Below are positions 25,142 to 32,860 of a stretch of 41,812 nt of DNA, one piece after another. The position numbers were made by a program, and so were the translations under genes. The first letter of the stretch is position 1. Each line of letters opens with the position of its first letter. Origin of the DNA: Lysobacterales bacterium (lineage in GTDB: Bacteria > Pseudomonadota > Gammaproteobacteria > Xanthomonadales > Marinicellaceae); NCBI GenBank assembly GCA_026988115.1, contig JALSLV010000094.1, positions 1 through 41,812 of the forward strand. Reading direction: 5' to 3'. The notes below the pieces were generated by a model. The model saw only the letters and a list, made by a program, of their open reading frames with translations, was not told the origin of the DNA and did no database searches.

Positions 25142-25231
25142 TTTTATGGTTCTCGATCCTCACTCTCCTATGTGGTAATGCATATTACTTAATTCCCCTA
25201 CTGCTTATAGGTTTATAATGCTCTCAATATT

Positions 25232-26398
25232 TTATAGCAAACTCTTTTGCCAAGGAGTTATTTTGGAGTTTTTAAAAACATTTTCCTTGTCCCCGCAGTA
25301 AATCACTTGTGCATTGATTTCAGGAAGTTGAGTGCCGATTTCTTCTTGTAATTTATTAAAATACTTGGTGTTTTTTATAAATCCACTGTTAAAGGTTTGG
25401 CTAAGTTTTATTTCTATAGGGAAAAGGTAAGAAGACCTATCCAATACCAAATCAATTTCATGACCCTTTTGGTCGCGCCAATAGTAAAGGTTGTTTTCTT
25501 GTGCTTTGTTTAACAAGTTTTTATAGGTTTCACTAATGATAAAATTTTCAAAGATATGACCACGAAGCGGGTGAGTTTCTAATTGTTTGGCTTCATTAAT
25601 GCCCAATAAATAACACAATAATCCCGTATCGTAAAAATACAGCTTTGGACTTTTGACTATGCGTTTATTAAAGTTCTTAAAATGCGGTTGCAGTGAAAAA
25701 CAGATAAAAGTGGTTTTTAGTGCAGATAACCAATGATTAATTGTAGGGGCACTTACGCCTGTTTCATTTGCTAGTGAATTGGCATTGTATAATTGCCCAG
25801 CCCGTCCTGCGGCCAATTTCACGAAACGTTCAAATAAGTCTATGTTTTTTATGTTGGTGATTTGGCGTATGTCTTTTTCGACATACAGCTGAAAATAACT
25901 GCGCAACCACTTTGTAGGGTTAAGTTTGTCTTTGTAAATTCTAGGATAACCACCTGTAAACATATGTTCATTTAATGACACGGATTTTCGTTGTTTTACG
26001 ATTTCTTGATAGGATAGAGGCGGCAGTTCAAATAATTCTGTACGACCAGCCAGGGTTTGGGTAATGCTATCAATTAATAGTAAGCCATTAGAGCCTGTTA
26101 ATACGAATTTTCTCTTATTGTTTGGCTCATCTACTATGCCTTGAATATAAGAAGATAACTGTGGAGTTCTTTGAAATTCATCCAAAATACAATTTTGCCC
26201 CAACCCACTTAAAAAACCTTTTGGGTCTTCGTTTGCAAAAGCCCTTTCATCGGGATTTTCTAATGAACGGTAATCAAAGTCAGGAAATAAATGTCTGGTT
26301 AATGTTGTTTTTCCTGATTGACGAGAGCCAATTAGGGTTAAAACATCATAGTCTTTAAGTGAGTTTTTTAAGTGTTTTGCAAGCTTTCTTTTGAACAT
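25232..26398 (-). CDS. AAA family ATPase with DUF4143 domain
   Basis: A 388-residue P-loop ATPase of the AAA_14/DUF4143 type, a widespread family of unknown role that behaves like an accessory gene. Walker A is GSRQSGKTTLTRH near 24-36, Walker B is CILDEFQRTPQL, and the sensor region is FVLTGSNGLLL. The C-terminal half has a winged-helix part (NETGVSAPTINHWLSALKTT) and the PD-(D/E)xK-like segment YYWRDQKGHEIDLVLD...PIEIKLS seen in DUF4143. Nothing in its surroundings indicates a partner. Confidence 0.9.
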   Translation of the reverse strand: MFKRKLAKHLKNSLKDYDVLTLIGSRQSGKTTLTRHLFPDFDYRSLENPDERAFANEDPKGFLSGLGQNCILDEFQRTPQLSSYIQGIVDEPNNKRKFVLTGSNGLLLIDSITQTLAGRTELFELPPLSYQEIVKQRKSVSLNEHMFTGGYPRIYKDKLNPTKWLRSYFQLYVEKDIRQITNIKNIDLFERFVKLAAGRAGQLYNANSLANETGVSAPTINHWLSALKTTFICFSLQPHFKNFNKRIVKSPKLYFYDTGLLCYLLGINEAKQLETHPLRGHIFENFIISETYKNLLNKAQENNLYYWRDQKGHEIDLVLDRSSYLFPIEIKLSQTFNSGFIKNTKYFNKLQEEIGTQLPEINAQVIYCGDKENVFKNSKITPWQKSLL

Positions 26399-26493
26399 TG
26401 CTTGATTATAACAAACATAACAACGGTGTCAATTCAAAGTTAAATTTTCAATTAACACCATTTTAAAACGTTTTTGCAGTAAAGTGCTTGATT

Positions 26494-27180
26494 TCATAAT
26501 TTCCTCGGTCTTCCACGGGTATTATAACCCACTTTTATTTTTAGTTTAGATTCAATTTGCGACTTAAATTTATTGTTGCCAAGAGGTGTTCCTGTTTGAG
26601 CACAGTTTCTAATATCAGTGAGAACTTTTTCATCCAAGTGTTCTAAAAATAAATCTCGATAATTTTCTTGTTGTTTCTTTCTGCTCCTTGCTAACCCTTT
26701 GTAACTGCTGTGTTCTGAAATCACGGGGTCATAAGCACCTCTTACATTGGAATGATAACTTGACCATTGATAATCTTGCGGTGCTTTTACCATATCTGCT
26801 CTAACAGGGTTCATCTCGATATAACGCATACAAGCCAAAACATAGACTTCATCAGCAACCAAAGAACTTTTAAAACGACCCTCCCACAATGTACCTGTTC
26901 TGTTGTATTTGGAATTGACATAGGGAACATAAAATCGTCCAACTTGTTGCATCATTTGACTGATGCCATTAGTTGTATCAGCTGTGGCTAAAAGATGTAT
27001 ATGGTTTGTCATCAAAACATAGGCATGAACCTTTACCCCTTGTTTAGTGGCTGCTTCATTTAAAATAGTTAAATACTTGCGATAATCTTCTTCTTCAAAA
27101 AAGACAGCTTCTTTATTGTTGCCGCGTTGAATAACGTGGTTGGCAACCCCTGCAACAAAAAATCTTGGTTTTCTAGGCAT
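26494..27180 (-). CDS. REP-associated tyrosine transposase (RAYT) 1
   Basis: A single-domain Y1 transposase of the IS200/IS605-related RAYT group, thought to mobilise REP-like palindromes. The HUH motif is NHIHLL, the N terminus is MPRKPRFFVAGVANHVIQRGNN, and the central RTGTLWEGRFKSSLV and RYIEMNPVRA are family features. Length 228 is normal. A GGGTACTGACCCC repeat is 42 bp upstream of the start, with no matching repeat on the left. About 45% identical by eye to RAYT 2, so the two are separate lineages, not a recent duplication. Confidence 0.93.
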   Translation of the reverse strand: MPRKPRFFVAGVANHVIQRGNNKEAVFFEEEDYRKYLTILNEAATKQGVKVHAYVLMTNHIHLLATADTTNGISQMMQQVGRFYVPYVNSKYNRTGTLWEGRFKSSLVADEVYVLACMRYIEMNPVRADMVKAPQDYQWSSYHSNVRGAYDPVISEHSSYKGLARSRKKQQENYRDLFLEHLDEKVLTDIRNCAQTGTPLGNNKFKSQIESKLKIKVGYNTRGRPRKL

Positions 27181-27223
27181 GATTATATCTACAAAAGAAG
27201 GTATTATAACACAGAATCAGCTA

Positions 27224-27240
27224 AAAGGGTACTGACCCCT
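27224..27240 (+). repeat. Outer inverted repeat of a 3.4-kb accessory segment, left copy
   Basis: AAAGGGTACTGACCCCT. Its exact reverse complement is at 30585-30601. Between them lie the class V PLP enzyme, RAYT 2, and the toxin-like pair. Just downstream, at 27283-27319, is a short tandem of two CTTGACCCCCC-TTTCTCT units. Confidence 0.8.
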
Positions 27241-27415
27241 TAAACTACTTTGTTGTAGGAAAGGAGGTGAAAAGAAAAGTGACTTGACCCCCCCTTTCTC
27301 TCTTGACCCCCCTTTCTCTTTATAAAAAATGAAAATATTAACAAAGTAAAAAAAAGGCAGTCACTTAAAAAGTAAGAAATTATAGAATGTGTTTTGTAAC
27401 ATCAAAGGCATAAAG

Positions 27416-28606
27416 TTAATTAGTTTTCATTAGAGATTCAAGAACCTCAATAAAGCAATCAATTTCTTCTTCAGTATTATAATAATGTACCGATGACCTA
27501 ACTACAGCATCAATATTTCTATCACTAAATGAAATCAAACTACCAGCCCCTTTGGAAACCGAAACATTAATCTGGTGTGAAGCCATTGTTGCTTGAATAG
27601 TGAAAGGGTCTTTATTCTTTGCTAAGAATGTAACAATACCACATTGTTCAACACCTTCATCAGTTACAGTAACACCTACAATAGATGAAAGTTTGCCACG
27701 CAAATTATCTGCAAGGGAATATATTCTTTTTTGAATGGCAGGCAACCCCCATGATAGTGAATACTCAATAGCTTTACCTAATGCGACTTTTCCTGCACAA
27801 AACTGTTCCCAATTTTCAAAACGTTTTGCGTCTTGCCGAATTCTATATTCTGTTGGTGAAATTAAATCAGCAGCATGTTGGTCTAGTAACGGAGGTTCAA
27901 GTTTTTCTATTAAAGTATTGCGTACATACAGAAACCCTGTCCCCCTTGGCCCACGTAGGTATTTACGCCCTGTACCACACAATATATCGCAACCAATGGC
28001 TTCTACATCTAGATGTAGTTGTCCTACTGCTTGACAAGCATCTAATAAAAAAGGAATGCCTGCACCTTTAGCTATTTTACCTATTTCCATAACTGGGTTA
28101 ACTAAACCCCCGCCTGTTGGAATATGAGCAATTGAAATCAATTTAACTCTCTTGTCAATTAAGTTTGCCAGTATTTTGGTATCTAATTGACCTTGTTCAT
28201 CATTAGGAACATAAATTACATCTACTCCAAAATTTTTGGCTTGTTGGAGGTATGCAATAACACTACTACCATATTCAGCCATGGAAGCTAGTATTCTATC
28301 CCCTGGTTGAAATTTAAAAGCATAAAAGGCCATATCCCAAGCTCGTGTAGCATTTTCAATATAGGCTATCTCATTGCTTGAACAATTAAGAAGTTTTGCA
28401 GTAGAGTCATAAAAACCGTTCAATAAGCTTATGTATTTATCGGCAGTTTCATATCCTCCAAATTGTTCTTCAGCATGGAGATAGTCGTGTAAAGCTTGGC
28501 TAACTGGCAATGGCATTAACGATGATCCTGCATTATTGAAGTGAATTATGTTATTAGTTCCAATAGTTTCTTTTCGAGCTCGGCGAATATCAAAATTATT
28601 ACTCAT
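27416..28606 (-). CDS. Class V PLP-dependent aminotransferase-fold enzyme
   Basis: A 396-residue PLP enzyme of the NifS/isopenicillin-N-epimerase fold. Visible features are HFNNAGSSLMP near the N terminus, Asp189 in LLDACQAVGQ (contacts PLP nitrogen), and Lys215 in GTGRKYLRGPRGTGF (Schiff base). A cysteine-desulfurase active-site loop is not evident, so desulfurase activity is doubtful; epimerase, lyase or selenocysteine-lyase-like chemistry is possible. It lies alone in a repeat-bounded accessory segment, so no substrate can be inferred from context. Confidence 0.85.
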   Translation of the reverse strand: MSNNFDIRRARKETIGTNNIIHFNNAGSSLMPLPVSQALHDYLHAEEQFGGYETADKYISLLNGFYDSTAKLLNCSSNEIAYIENATRAWDMAFYAFKFQPGDRILASMAEYGSSVIAYLQQAKNFGVDVIYVPNDEQGQLDTKILANLIDKRVKLISIAHIPTGGGLVNPVMEIGKIAKGAGIPFLLDACQAVGQLHLDVEAIGCDILCGTGRKYLRGPRGTGFLYVRNTLIEKLEPPLLDQHAADLISPTEYRIRQDAKRFENWEQFCAGKVALGKAIEYSLSWGLPAIQKRIYSLADNLRGKLSSIVGVTVTDEGVEQCGIVTFLAKNKDPFTIQATMASHQINVSVSKGAGSLISFSDRNIDAVVRSSVHYYNTEEEIDCFIEVLESLMKTN

Positions 28607-28803
28607 TTATTTCTCTATTAAATTTTATATTATTTTAGCAGTCTTTGTCATTAAAATGACTTCTCATTGTTGTAAAAATTTTTCTTGTATATAAATTTGT
28701 TTTACCATGTAGGAGACACTAAAATATCACCAAATTTCATTGTATCAGAAGCCCCAATAAAAAGGATGCTAGAAAAGTAAAAAGAAGTAAAAAGGACACT
28801 CAT

Positions 28804-28893
28804 CAATCGAAGGGGTCACAATCGAAGGGGTCAGAGTATTTGATTTACAATCGAAGGGGTCATACAATCGAAGGGGTCAGAGTATTTGATTTA
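28804..28893. repeat. Tandem RAYT-associated repeats, left side of RAYT 2
   Basis: Four occurrences of CAATCGAAGGGGTCA, arranged as a short-long pair repeated twice. The long units continue into GAGTATTTGATTTA. The stop codon of RAYT 2 overlaps the last unit. A matching inverted copy lies on the other side of that gene at 29636-29659. The pattern is too short and irregular for a CRISPR. Confidence 0.85.
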
Positions 28894-29607
28894 TGCATTT
28901 CCTAACCCCTCTTTATATTTCTTAGACTTCCTATCACCACCTCGTGGTTTTGGTTTACTCCATTGCCCTGTTTTCTTTTCAATCTTTTTAATAAACTTCA
29001 AGCTACCTAAACTCCATCCTTTCATTACCGATTCATTTATTTCATCAAGTGTATAATCGGGAATATGCGAATCAAATAATGACAAATAGTTTTCTTGCCT
29101 TAATTGCTTGGTTTTCCCCAGTGATTTATAGCAATAATGCGGAGTTAATAATTTAATTGGAACTCCCATTGCATTGGCATGAAAGCTACTCCAAGGATAT
29201 TCTGACGGATGTTTAACCATACGTGCCCGAACGGGATTGAGTTCTATATATCGACTGACAAGCAAAAAATAATCATCACTATCTACTAAACAAGATTTAT
29301 AACGGCCTTCCCAAAGCGTTCCTGTTCTATCGTAAGTTTGGTTAATATACCTGACATAATAACTGCTTAAAGTTTGAATCAATCGACTCACGCCATCATC
29401 GGTTGATGGTGTTAACAACAAATGAACATGGTTTGTCATAAGAACATAGCTATGAACGGCGACTTTGTATTTTGCGCCGTATTCTTTGAGTTTATCCAAA
29501 AAAACGGCATAGTCTTCATCACTAAAGAAACAAACACTGCGGTTATTGCCACGTTGAATAACATGTTGAGGTATTTTTGCTAAGTTTAATCTTGGTAATC
29601 GAGCCAT
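28891..29607 (-). CDS. REP-associated tyrosine transposase (RAYT) 2
   Basis: Second Y1-type transposase, 238 residues, with MARLPRLNLAKIPQHVIQRGNNRSVCFF at the N terminus in the usual pattern, HUH motif NHVHLL, and RTGTLWEGRYKSCLV. The C terminus is a basic tail (KPKPRGGDRKSKKYKEG), perhaps for DNA binding. It is bracketed by inverted copies of one repeat whose inner part reads TCAGAGTATTTGATTT, its probable substrate or boundary. The coding frame is intact. Confidence 0.93.
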   Translation of the reverse strand: MARLPRLNLAKIPQHVIQRGNNRSVCFFSDEDYAVFLDKLKEYGAKYKVAVHSYVLMTNHVHLLLTPSTDDGVSRLIQTLSSYYVRYINQTYDRTGTLWEGRYKSCLVDSDDYFLLVSRYIELNPVRARMVKHPSEYPWSSFHANAMGVPIKLLTPHYCYKSLGKTKQLRQENYLSLFDSHIPDYTLDEINESVMKGWSLGSLKFIKKIEKKTGQWSKPKPRGGDRKSKKYKEGLGNA

Positions 29608-29623
29608 TTGGGTAGTTTAACAG

Positions 29624-30253
29624 ATGAAAGAGATAAAATCAAATACTCTGACCCCTTCGGTTATGGAAGCCAGTTTTGAAGGGTATGCAACTGATACAGA
29701 TATGGCAACGGTTAATGCATTTAGAATTAGTTCTAATGCTTTGCAAGAAGCCTATGCTATAGTATCAAAAGAAATTGGAATTAGGCAATTTCAAACGGCT
29801 TTTTTGATTAATACTATTAATGCGGTTTCTTTGGCTAGCGGGGCTGGTAGCGTTGTTACTATTGGTAAGGGTGTTGTTGGAAAGTTGTTATTTGGTGCTG
29901 GTGGTAAAGCTAAAGTATTTTGGACTGGTGGAGTTCAAGATTTTACCCAGACTATGGTGAAACAAAAAGCAACAGAATTTGCTATTTCAAGAGGTGCTGT
30001 TACAATTGAAATGACAGTAGGAGGGAAAATCCTTAATAAATATTCTTTAGCATTTGGAGATAAATATTTTGCTAACAGCACTAGAAAGTTATGGGATCTA
30101 GCTTCTGCTTCATTTGCTAAAAATACAACTGGAATTACCAATGTCTTCCAACTTTCAAGGGGTGTTGGAATAAATAGTATCTGGGCTACAACAGAATCTA
30201 GAATTTTACTACAAAACAACATTAAAATTATTTACCATTTAATTGGATTTTGA
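29624..30253 (+). CDS. Orphan C-terminal domain resembling a polymorphic toxin tip
   Basis: Not assigned to a named family. The 209-residue frame begins inside the RAYT-flanking repeat, so its first 13 or so residues are repeat translation. From FEGYATDTDMATVNAFRIS onward it has the look of a variable C-terminal module: Gly/Ala-rich segment at about 65-95 and a final ...SIWATTESRILLQNNIKIIYHLIGF, reminiscent of tips in polymorphic toxins. There is no secretion signal and no N-terminal carrier. A small gene follows after 1 bp, as immunity genes do. It may be a stranded 3' end left by rearrangement and may not be expressed. Confidence 0.45.
   Translation: MKEIKSNTLTPSVMEASFEGYATDTDMATVNAFRISSNALQEAYAIVSKEIGIRQFQTAFLINTINAVSLASGAGSVVTIGKGVVGKLLFGAGGKAKVFWTGGVQDFTQTMVKQKATEFAISRGAVTIEMTVGGKILNKYSLAFGDKYFANSTRKLWDLASASFAKNTTGITNVFQLSRGVGINSIWATTESRILLQNNIKIIYHLIGF
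29636..29659 (-). repeat. RAYT-associated repeat, right side of RAYT 2
   Basis: Exact inverted copy of 24 bp shared with the long units at 28804-28893 (AAATCAAATACTCTGACCCC and four further bases). It overlaps the beginning of the toxin-like frame. Confidence 0.85.
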
Positions 30254-30254
30254 G

Positions 30255-30563
30255 ATGATTACTAATAAAGATATAAAACTATTCATCGGATATAATGACT
30301 TTGGTTATAACGGAAGGTTTGTTCCTGCTAAATATAAAAATTTTTCTAATAGTAAAGAATTTAAACAATTGTTATGGTTATTTGATAGATTGTTGTTAGA
30401 AAAAAATACTAAAGTTTCACAGGTGTTTTCTGAAGAAACGTCAGGCGTAATTAAATCCGAGTTAGACTCACAGGAAACAATTGATTATTTTAAAAACTAT
30501 GTTCTAAATTATGACCCAAATAAACAACCTGAAAAATCTAAACCTTGGTGGAAATTATGGTAA
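30255..30563 (+). CDS. Small acidic protein, possible immunity protein
   Basis: A 102-residue protein starting MITNKDIKLFIGYNDFGYNG and ending PEKSKPWWKLW. It has no signal peptide or membrane segment, and resembles no family I can name. Its place, one base after the stop of the toxin-like gene and on the same strand, is what an immunity protein would show. An alternative TTG start 12 bp upstream would overlap that gene. Function is inferred from position only. Confidence 0.4.
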   Translation: MITNKDIKLFIGYNDFGYNGRFVPAKYKNFSNSKEFKQLLWLFDRLLLEKNTKVSQVFSEETSGVIKSELDSQETIDYFKNYVLNYDPNKQPEKSKPWWKLW

Positions 30564-30584
30564 ATGGTCAAAAGAAACGGATAT

Positions 30585-30601
30585 AGGGGTCAGTACCCTT
30601 T
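30585..30601 (-). repeat. Outer inverted repeat of a 3.4-kb accessory segment, right copy
   Basis: AGGGGTCAGTACCCTTT, the exact reverse complement of the copy at 27224-27240. Confidence 0.8.
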
Positions 30602-30787
30602 AAGAGACAACTAATTGACTAAACAGCACATTTAACCATGTTATAATTAAACAATGTAGCATCTAAAAAAACCGACAAATATAAATTTGTATTTAGTAAT
30701 AACTATAATTCTGCAGGAATTAAAATTTTAGAACATTGGCATTAATAGCTCGAATGAACTTTTGATAATAGCCATTGTCGATTATAC

Positions 30788-30904
30788 ATGAAAACATTTC
30801 TTTTTATTGCATTATTGAGCAGCTCTTTTGTCCGTGCCCAAAGCACTTTGGTTGAAGCTGCAAAAGAGCGCCTTAAACATTTTGTCATTTACGATGGTTC
30901 TTAA
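30788..30904 (+). pseudogene. Remnant of a DUF1287 family gene
   Basis: Thirty-eight codons: a signal peptide MKTFLFIALLSSSFVRAQ and then STLVEAAKERLKHFVIYDGS, followed by a stop. This is the beginning of DUF1287 proteins, which continue after the YDG segment for about 150 more residues that are absent here. The truncation point is a TAA just after GGTTCT, and unrelated repeat-rich sequence follows, so the gene was broken rather than shortened naturally. Confidence 0.6.
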
Positions 30905-31028
30905 AGTAAAAGTGGTCAAGTGACTTGTTTAATAGCTAAATATATATTTCGATTTTTGACAAAGCTAAAGCATCGTAGCCGTATTAGGCGACAATTAGCT
31001 TGACTGGTTATAAATTACGGTTTATTTG

Positions 31029-31066
31029 GGAGGTTGCCGCGTCGCTTCGGCTCCTCGCAATGACGG
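31029..31066 (+). repeat. REP-like repeat, single copy
   Basis: GTTGCCGCGTCGCTTCGGCT followed by CCTCGCAATGACGGGA. It is nearly identical to the left arm of the pair at 4285-4394, over 26 kb away. Confidence 0.8.
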
Positions 31067-31079
31067 GAGTTTCTCCTTT

Positions 31080-31125
31080 AACCTTTGTGTACTTTGAGTC
31101 TTCTTTGCGACATTTGCGTTAAGTT
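31080..31125. repeat. Dispersed CGCAGAG-type repeat, copy 3
   Basis: CTTTGTGTACTTTGAGTC, then TTTGCGACATTTGCGTTAA. It is the same decayed family as at 5670-5716, in the same orientation. Confidence 0.55.
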
Positions 31126-31355
31126 TTTGATGTTGCTTTTCGTTAGCTGTGTTTATCAGATAAATTTTGGGAAATCCAATTTAGGTATCTTTTTTCTCAG
31201 TTAAAGGTGTCAGTACTCTTAATGCTTGTTTTCATAATCTAGATACCTCGGGTTTTTCATTTTTTCACTTTTGTAAATTGTGTTTTGAATTATTTCTTTT
31301 AAAGGATGAGGTCATCGTGTTGGCATTTTCTTTGCTAATTTCATACAATCAAAGC

Positions 31356-32855
31356 ATGACTGATATTTTATTAACGACGCTTAATTCTAAATACATCCAT
31401 TGCGCTTTTGGTTTGCGGTATTTGTACGCTAATTTGGGTGATTTGCAAGCCAGAGCAAAGATTCATGAGTTTACTATTCATGAGCGGCCTTTGGATATAG
31501 TCGAAAAGATAATGGAGCACAAAGCTAAGGTTGTTGGTTTTAGTGTTTATATTTGGAATGTCGTGGAAGTCGGTCAATGCATTAAGTTATTAAAGCAAAT
31601 TCAGCCTGAGTTGAAAATTGTTATTGGCGGCCCTGAGGTTTCGCATTATCCGGATGTGCCGGATTGGTTTGACGTGGTGGATTATTGCGTGACAGGTGCT
31701 GGTGAGTTGCAGTTTAAAACGTTGTGCCGACAGTTGTTGAACAACCAAAAACCGTTAGAGCGAGTGATAGCTGGCATAGAGTTGCCTTTAGAACAACTGA
31801 ATATGCCTTATGAGTATTATGATGACGCCGATATTAAAAACCGAATTTTGTATGTGGAAGCTTCGCGTGGATGTCCTTTTAAATGTGAGTTTTGTTTGTC
31901 TTCTTTGGATAAAACTTCCAAATCATTCAGTATAGATTTGTTTTTGCTGGAAATGGATAAACTGATTCAACGTGGAGCCAATCACTTTAAATTTATCGAT
32001 CGAACTTTTAACCTTAAGGTTAAAACAACAGTGGCTATCTTAGAGTTCTTTTTAGAGCGATTAACGGATGATATGTCGATTCATTTCGAGGTTGTACCTG
32101 ATCGCTTGCCTGAAAAATTGCGTGAAGTGCTGGCACGCTTTCCTGACCATGTTTTGCAGTTTGAAATTGGTGTTCAGACTTTTGATCCTGTGATTCAAGA
32201 CCTTATTTCTCGTAAACAGAACAATGAAAAAACCTGTGAAAATTTAGTGTGGTTAAGGCAAAACACCAAGGCGCATATTCATGCTGACTTAATCTTTGGA
32301 CTGCCTGGTGATAGTTTGGACAATTTTGCTAAGAGTTTTGATAAGCTGGTGTCCTTAAATCCACAAGAAATCCAATTGGGTATTTTAAAACGCCTGCGTG
32401 GTGCACCGATAAATCGCCACACTCAAGAATACCAAATGGTTTATAACGAAAACCAACCCTATAACATTTTATCCACTCGAGATATTGATTACTTGACCCT
32501 GCAGCGGGTCAATCGTTTTGCCCGCTTTTGGGATATGATAGGTAATTCGGGGCGTTTTCCTAATAGCAAACAACTTATATTTGGTGATGCGCCTTTTGCG
32601 AATTTTATGAAGTTGTCTGACAATCTGTATAAAACCGAAGGTTCCTCATGGAAAATATCACTTCGGCGTTTGTTTAAGATGCTTTATCAACAGCTAATCC
32701 ATGTGTTACATATTGATGAAGACATTGTTTTTAAAGCCCTGGAAAAAGATTTTATTCACTGCAATGAAAAAGGGGCTTTAGCTAACTTGTTAAGTGTGCA
32801 AAACAAGTCAGCCAAAATAGGCAACCGTAATAAACGCCAAAAACAACATGGTTAA
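31356..32855 (+). CDS. B12-binding-domain radical SAM protein
   Basis: Radical SAM enzyme with an N-terminal cobalamin-binding-like domain (MTDILLTTLNSKYIHCAFG, then VVGFSVYIWN and IVIGGPEVSH). The cluster motif is CPFKCEFC at about 177-184 (CxxxCxxC), and later features are FEIGVQTFDP and HADLIFGLPGD. The C terminus resembles DUF4080. Substrate unknown. The start is set at ATG 31356, where the domain begins; the 26 residues encoded upstream are not family-like. It converges on creD with only 5 bp between the stop codons. Confidence 0.9.
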   Translation: MTDILLTTLNSKYIHCAFGLRYLYANLGDLQARAKIHEFTIHERPLDIVEKIMEHKAKVVGFSVYIWNVVEVGQCIKLLKQIQPELKIVIGGPEVSHYPDVPDWFDVVDYCVTGAGELQFKTLCRQLLNNQKPLERVIAGIELPLEQLNMPYEYYDDADIKNRILYVEASRGCPFKCEFCLSSLDKTSKSFSIDLFLLEMDKLIQRGANHFKFIDRTFNLKVKTTVAILEFFLERLTDDMSIHFEVVPDRLPEKLREVLARFPDHVLQFEIGVQTFDPVIQDLISRKQNNEKTCENLVWLRQNTKAHIHADLIFGLPGDSLDNFAKSFDKLVSLNPQEIQLGILKRLRGAPINRHTQEYQMVYNENQPYNILSTRDIDYLTLQRVNRFARFWDMIGNSGRFPNSKQLIFGDAPFANFMKLSDNLYKTEGSSWKISLRRLFKMLYQQLIHVLHIDEDIVFKALEKDFIHCNEKGALANLLSVQNKSAKIGNRNKRQKQHG

Positions 32856-32860
32856 AAATT

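Larger units (their letters stand above)
30564..31355. other. Gene-poor stretch with remnants and repeats
   Basis: This stretch holds, in order, the right outer repeat, a truncated DUF1287 gene, a REP-like copy, a CGCAGAG-type repeat and a degenerate GGTGTCAGTACTCTTAA near 31206. The 5' part between 30603 and 30787 is AT-rich with no detectable signal. It looks like a decayed insertion zone. Confidence 0.7.

Noticed and set aside
27283-27319. C-rich tandem as a G-quadruplex
   Set aside because: Only two C-runs of 6-8 bases in a short duplicate; more likely a slippage duplication in a repeat remnant.
27416-28606. Annotation of the class V enzyme as cysteine desulfurase
   Set aside because: The catalytic cysteine loop is not recognisable and no sulfur-carrier gene is adjacent.
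28804-28893. Possible CRISPR array
   Set aside because: Units are of unequal length, spacing is 15-31 bp without unique spacers, and the repeat also occurs inverted beside the RAYT gene.
31126-31355. Possible cobalamin riboswitch before the B12-binding radical SAM gene
   Set aside because: No conserved B12-box-like sequence or clear multi-stem structure could be seen.
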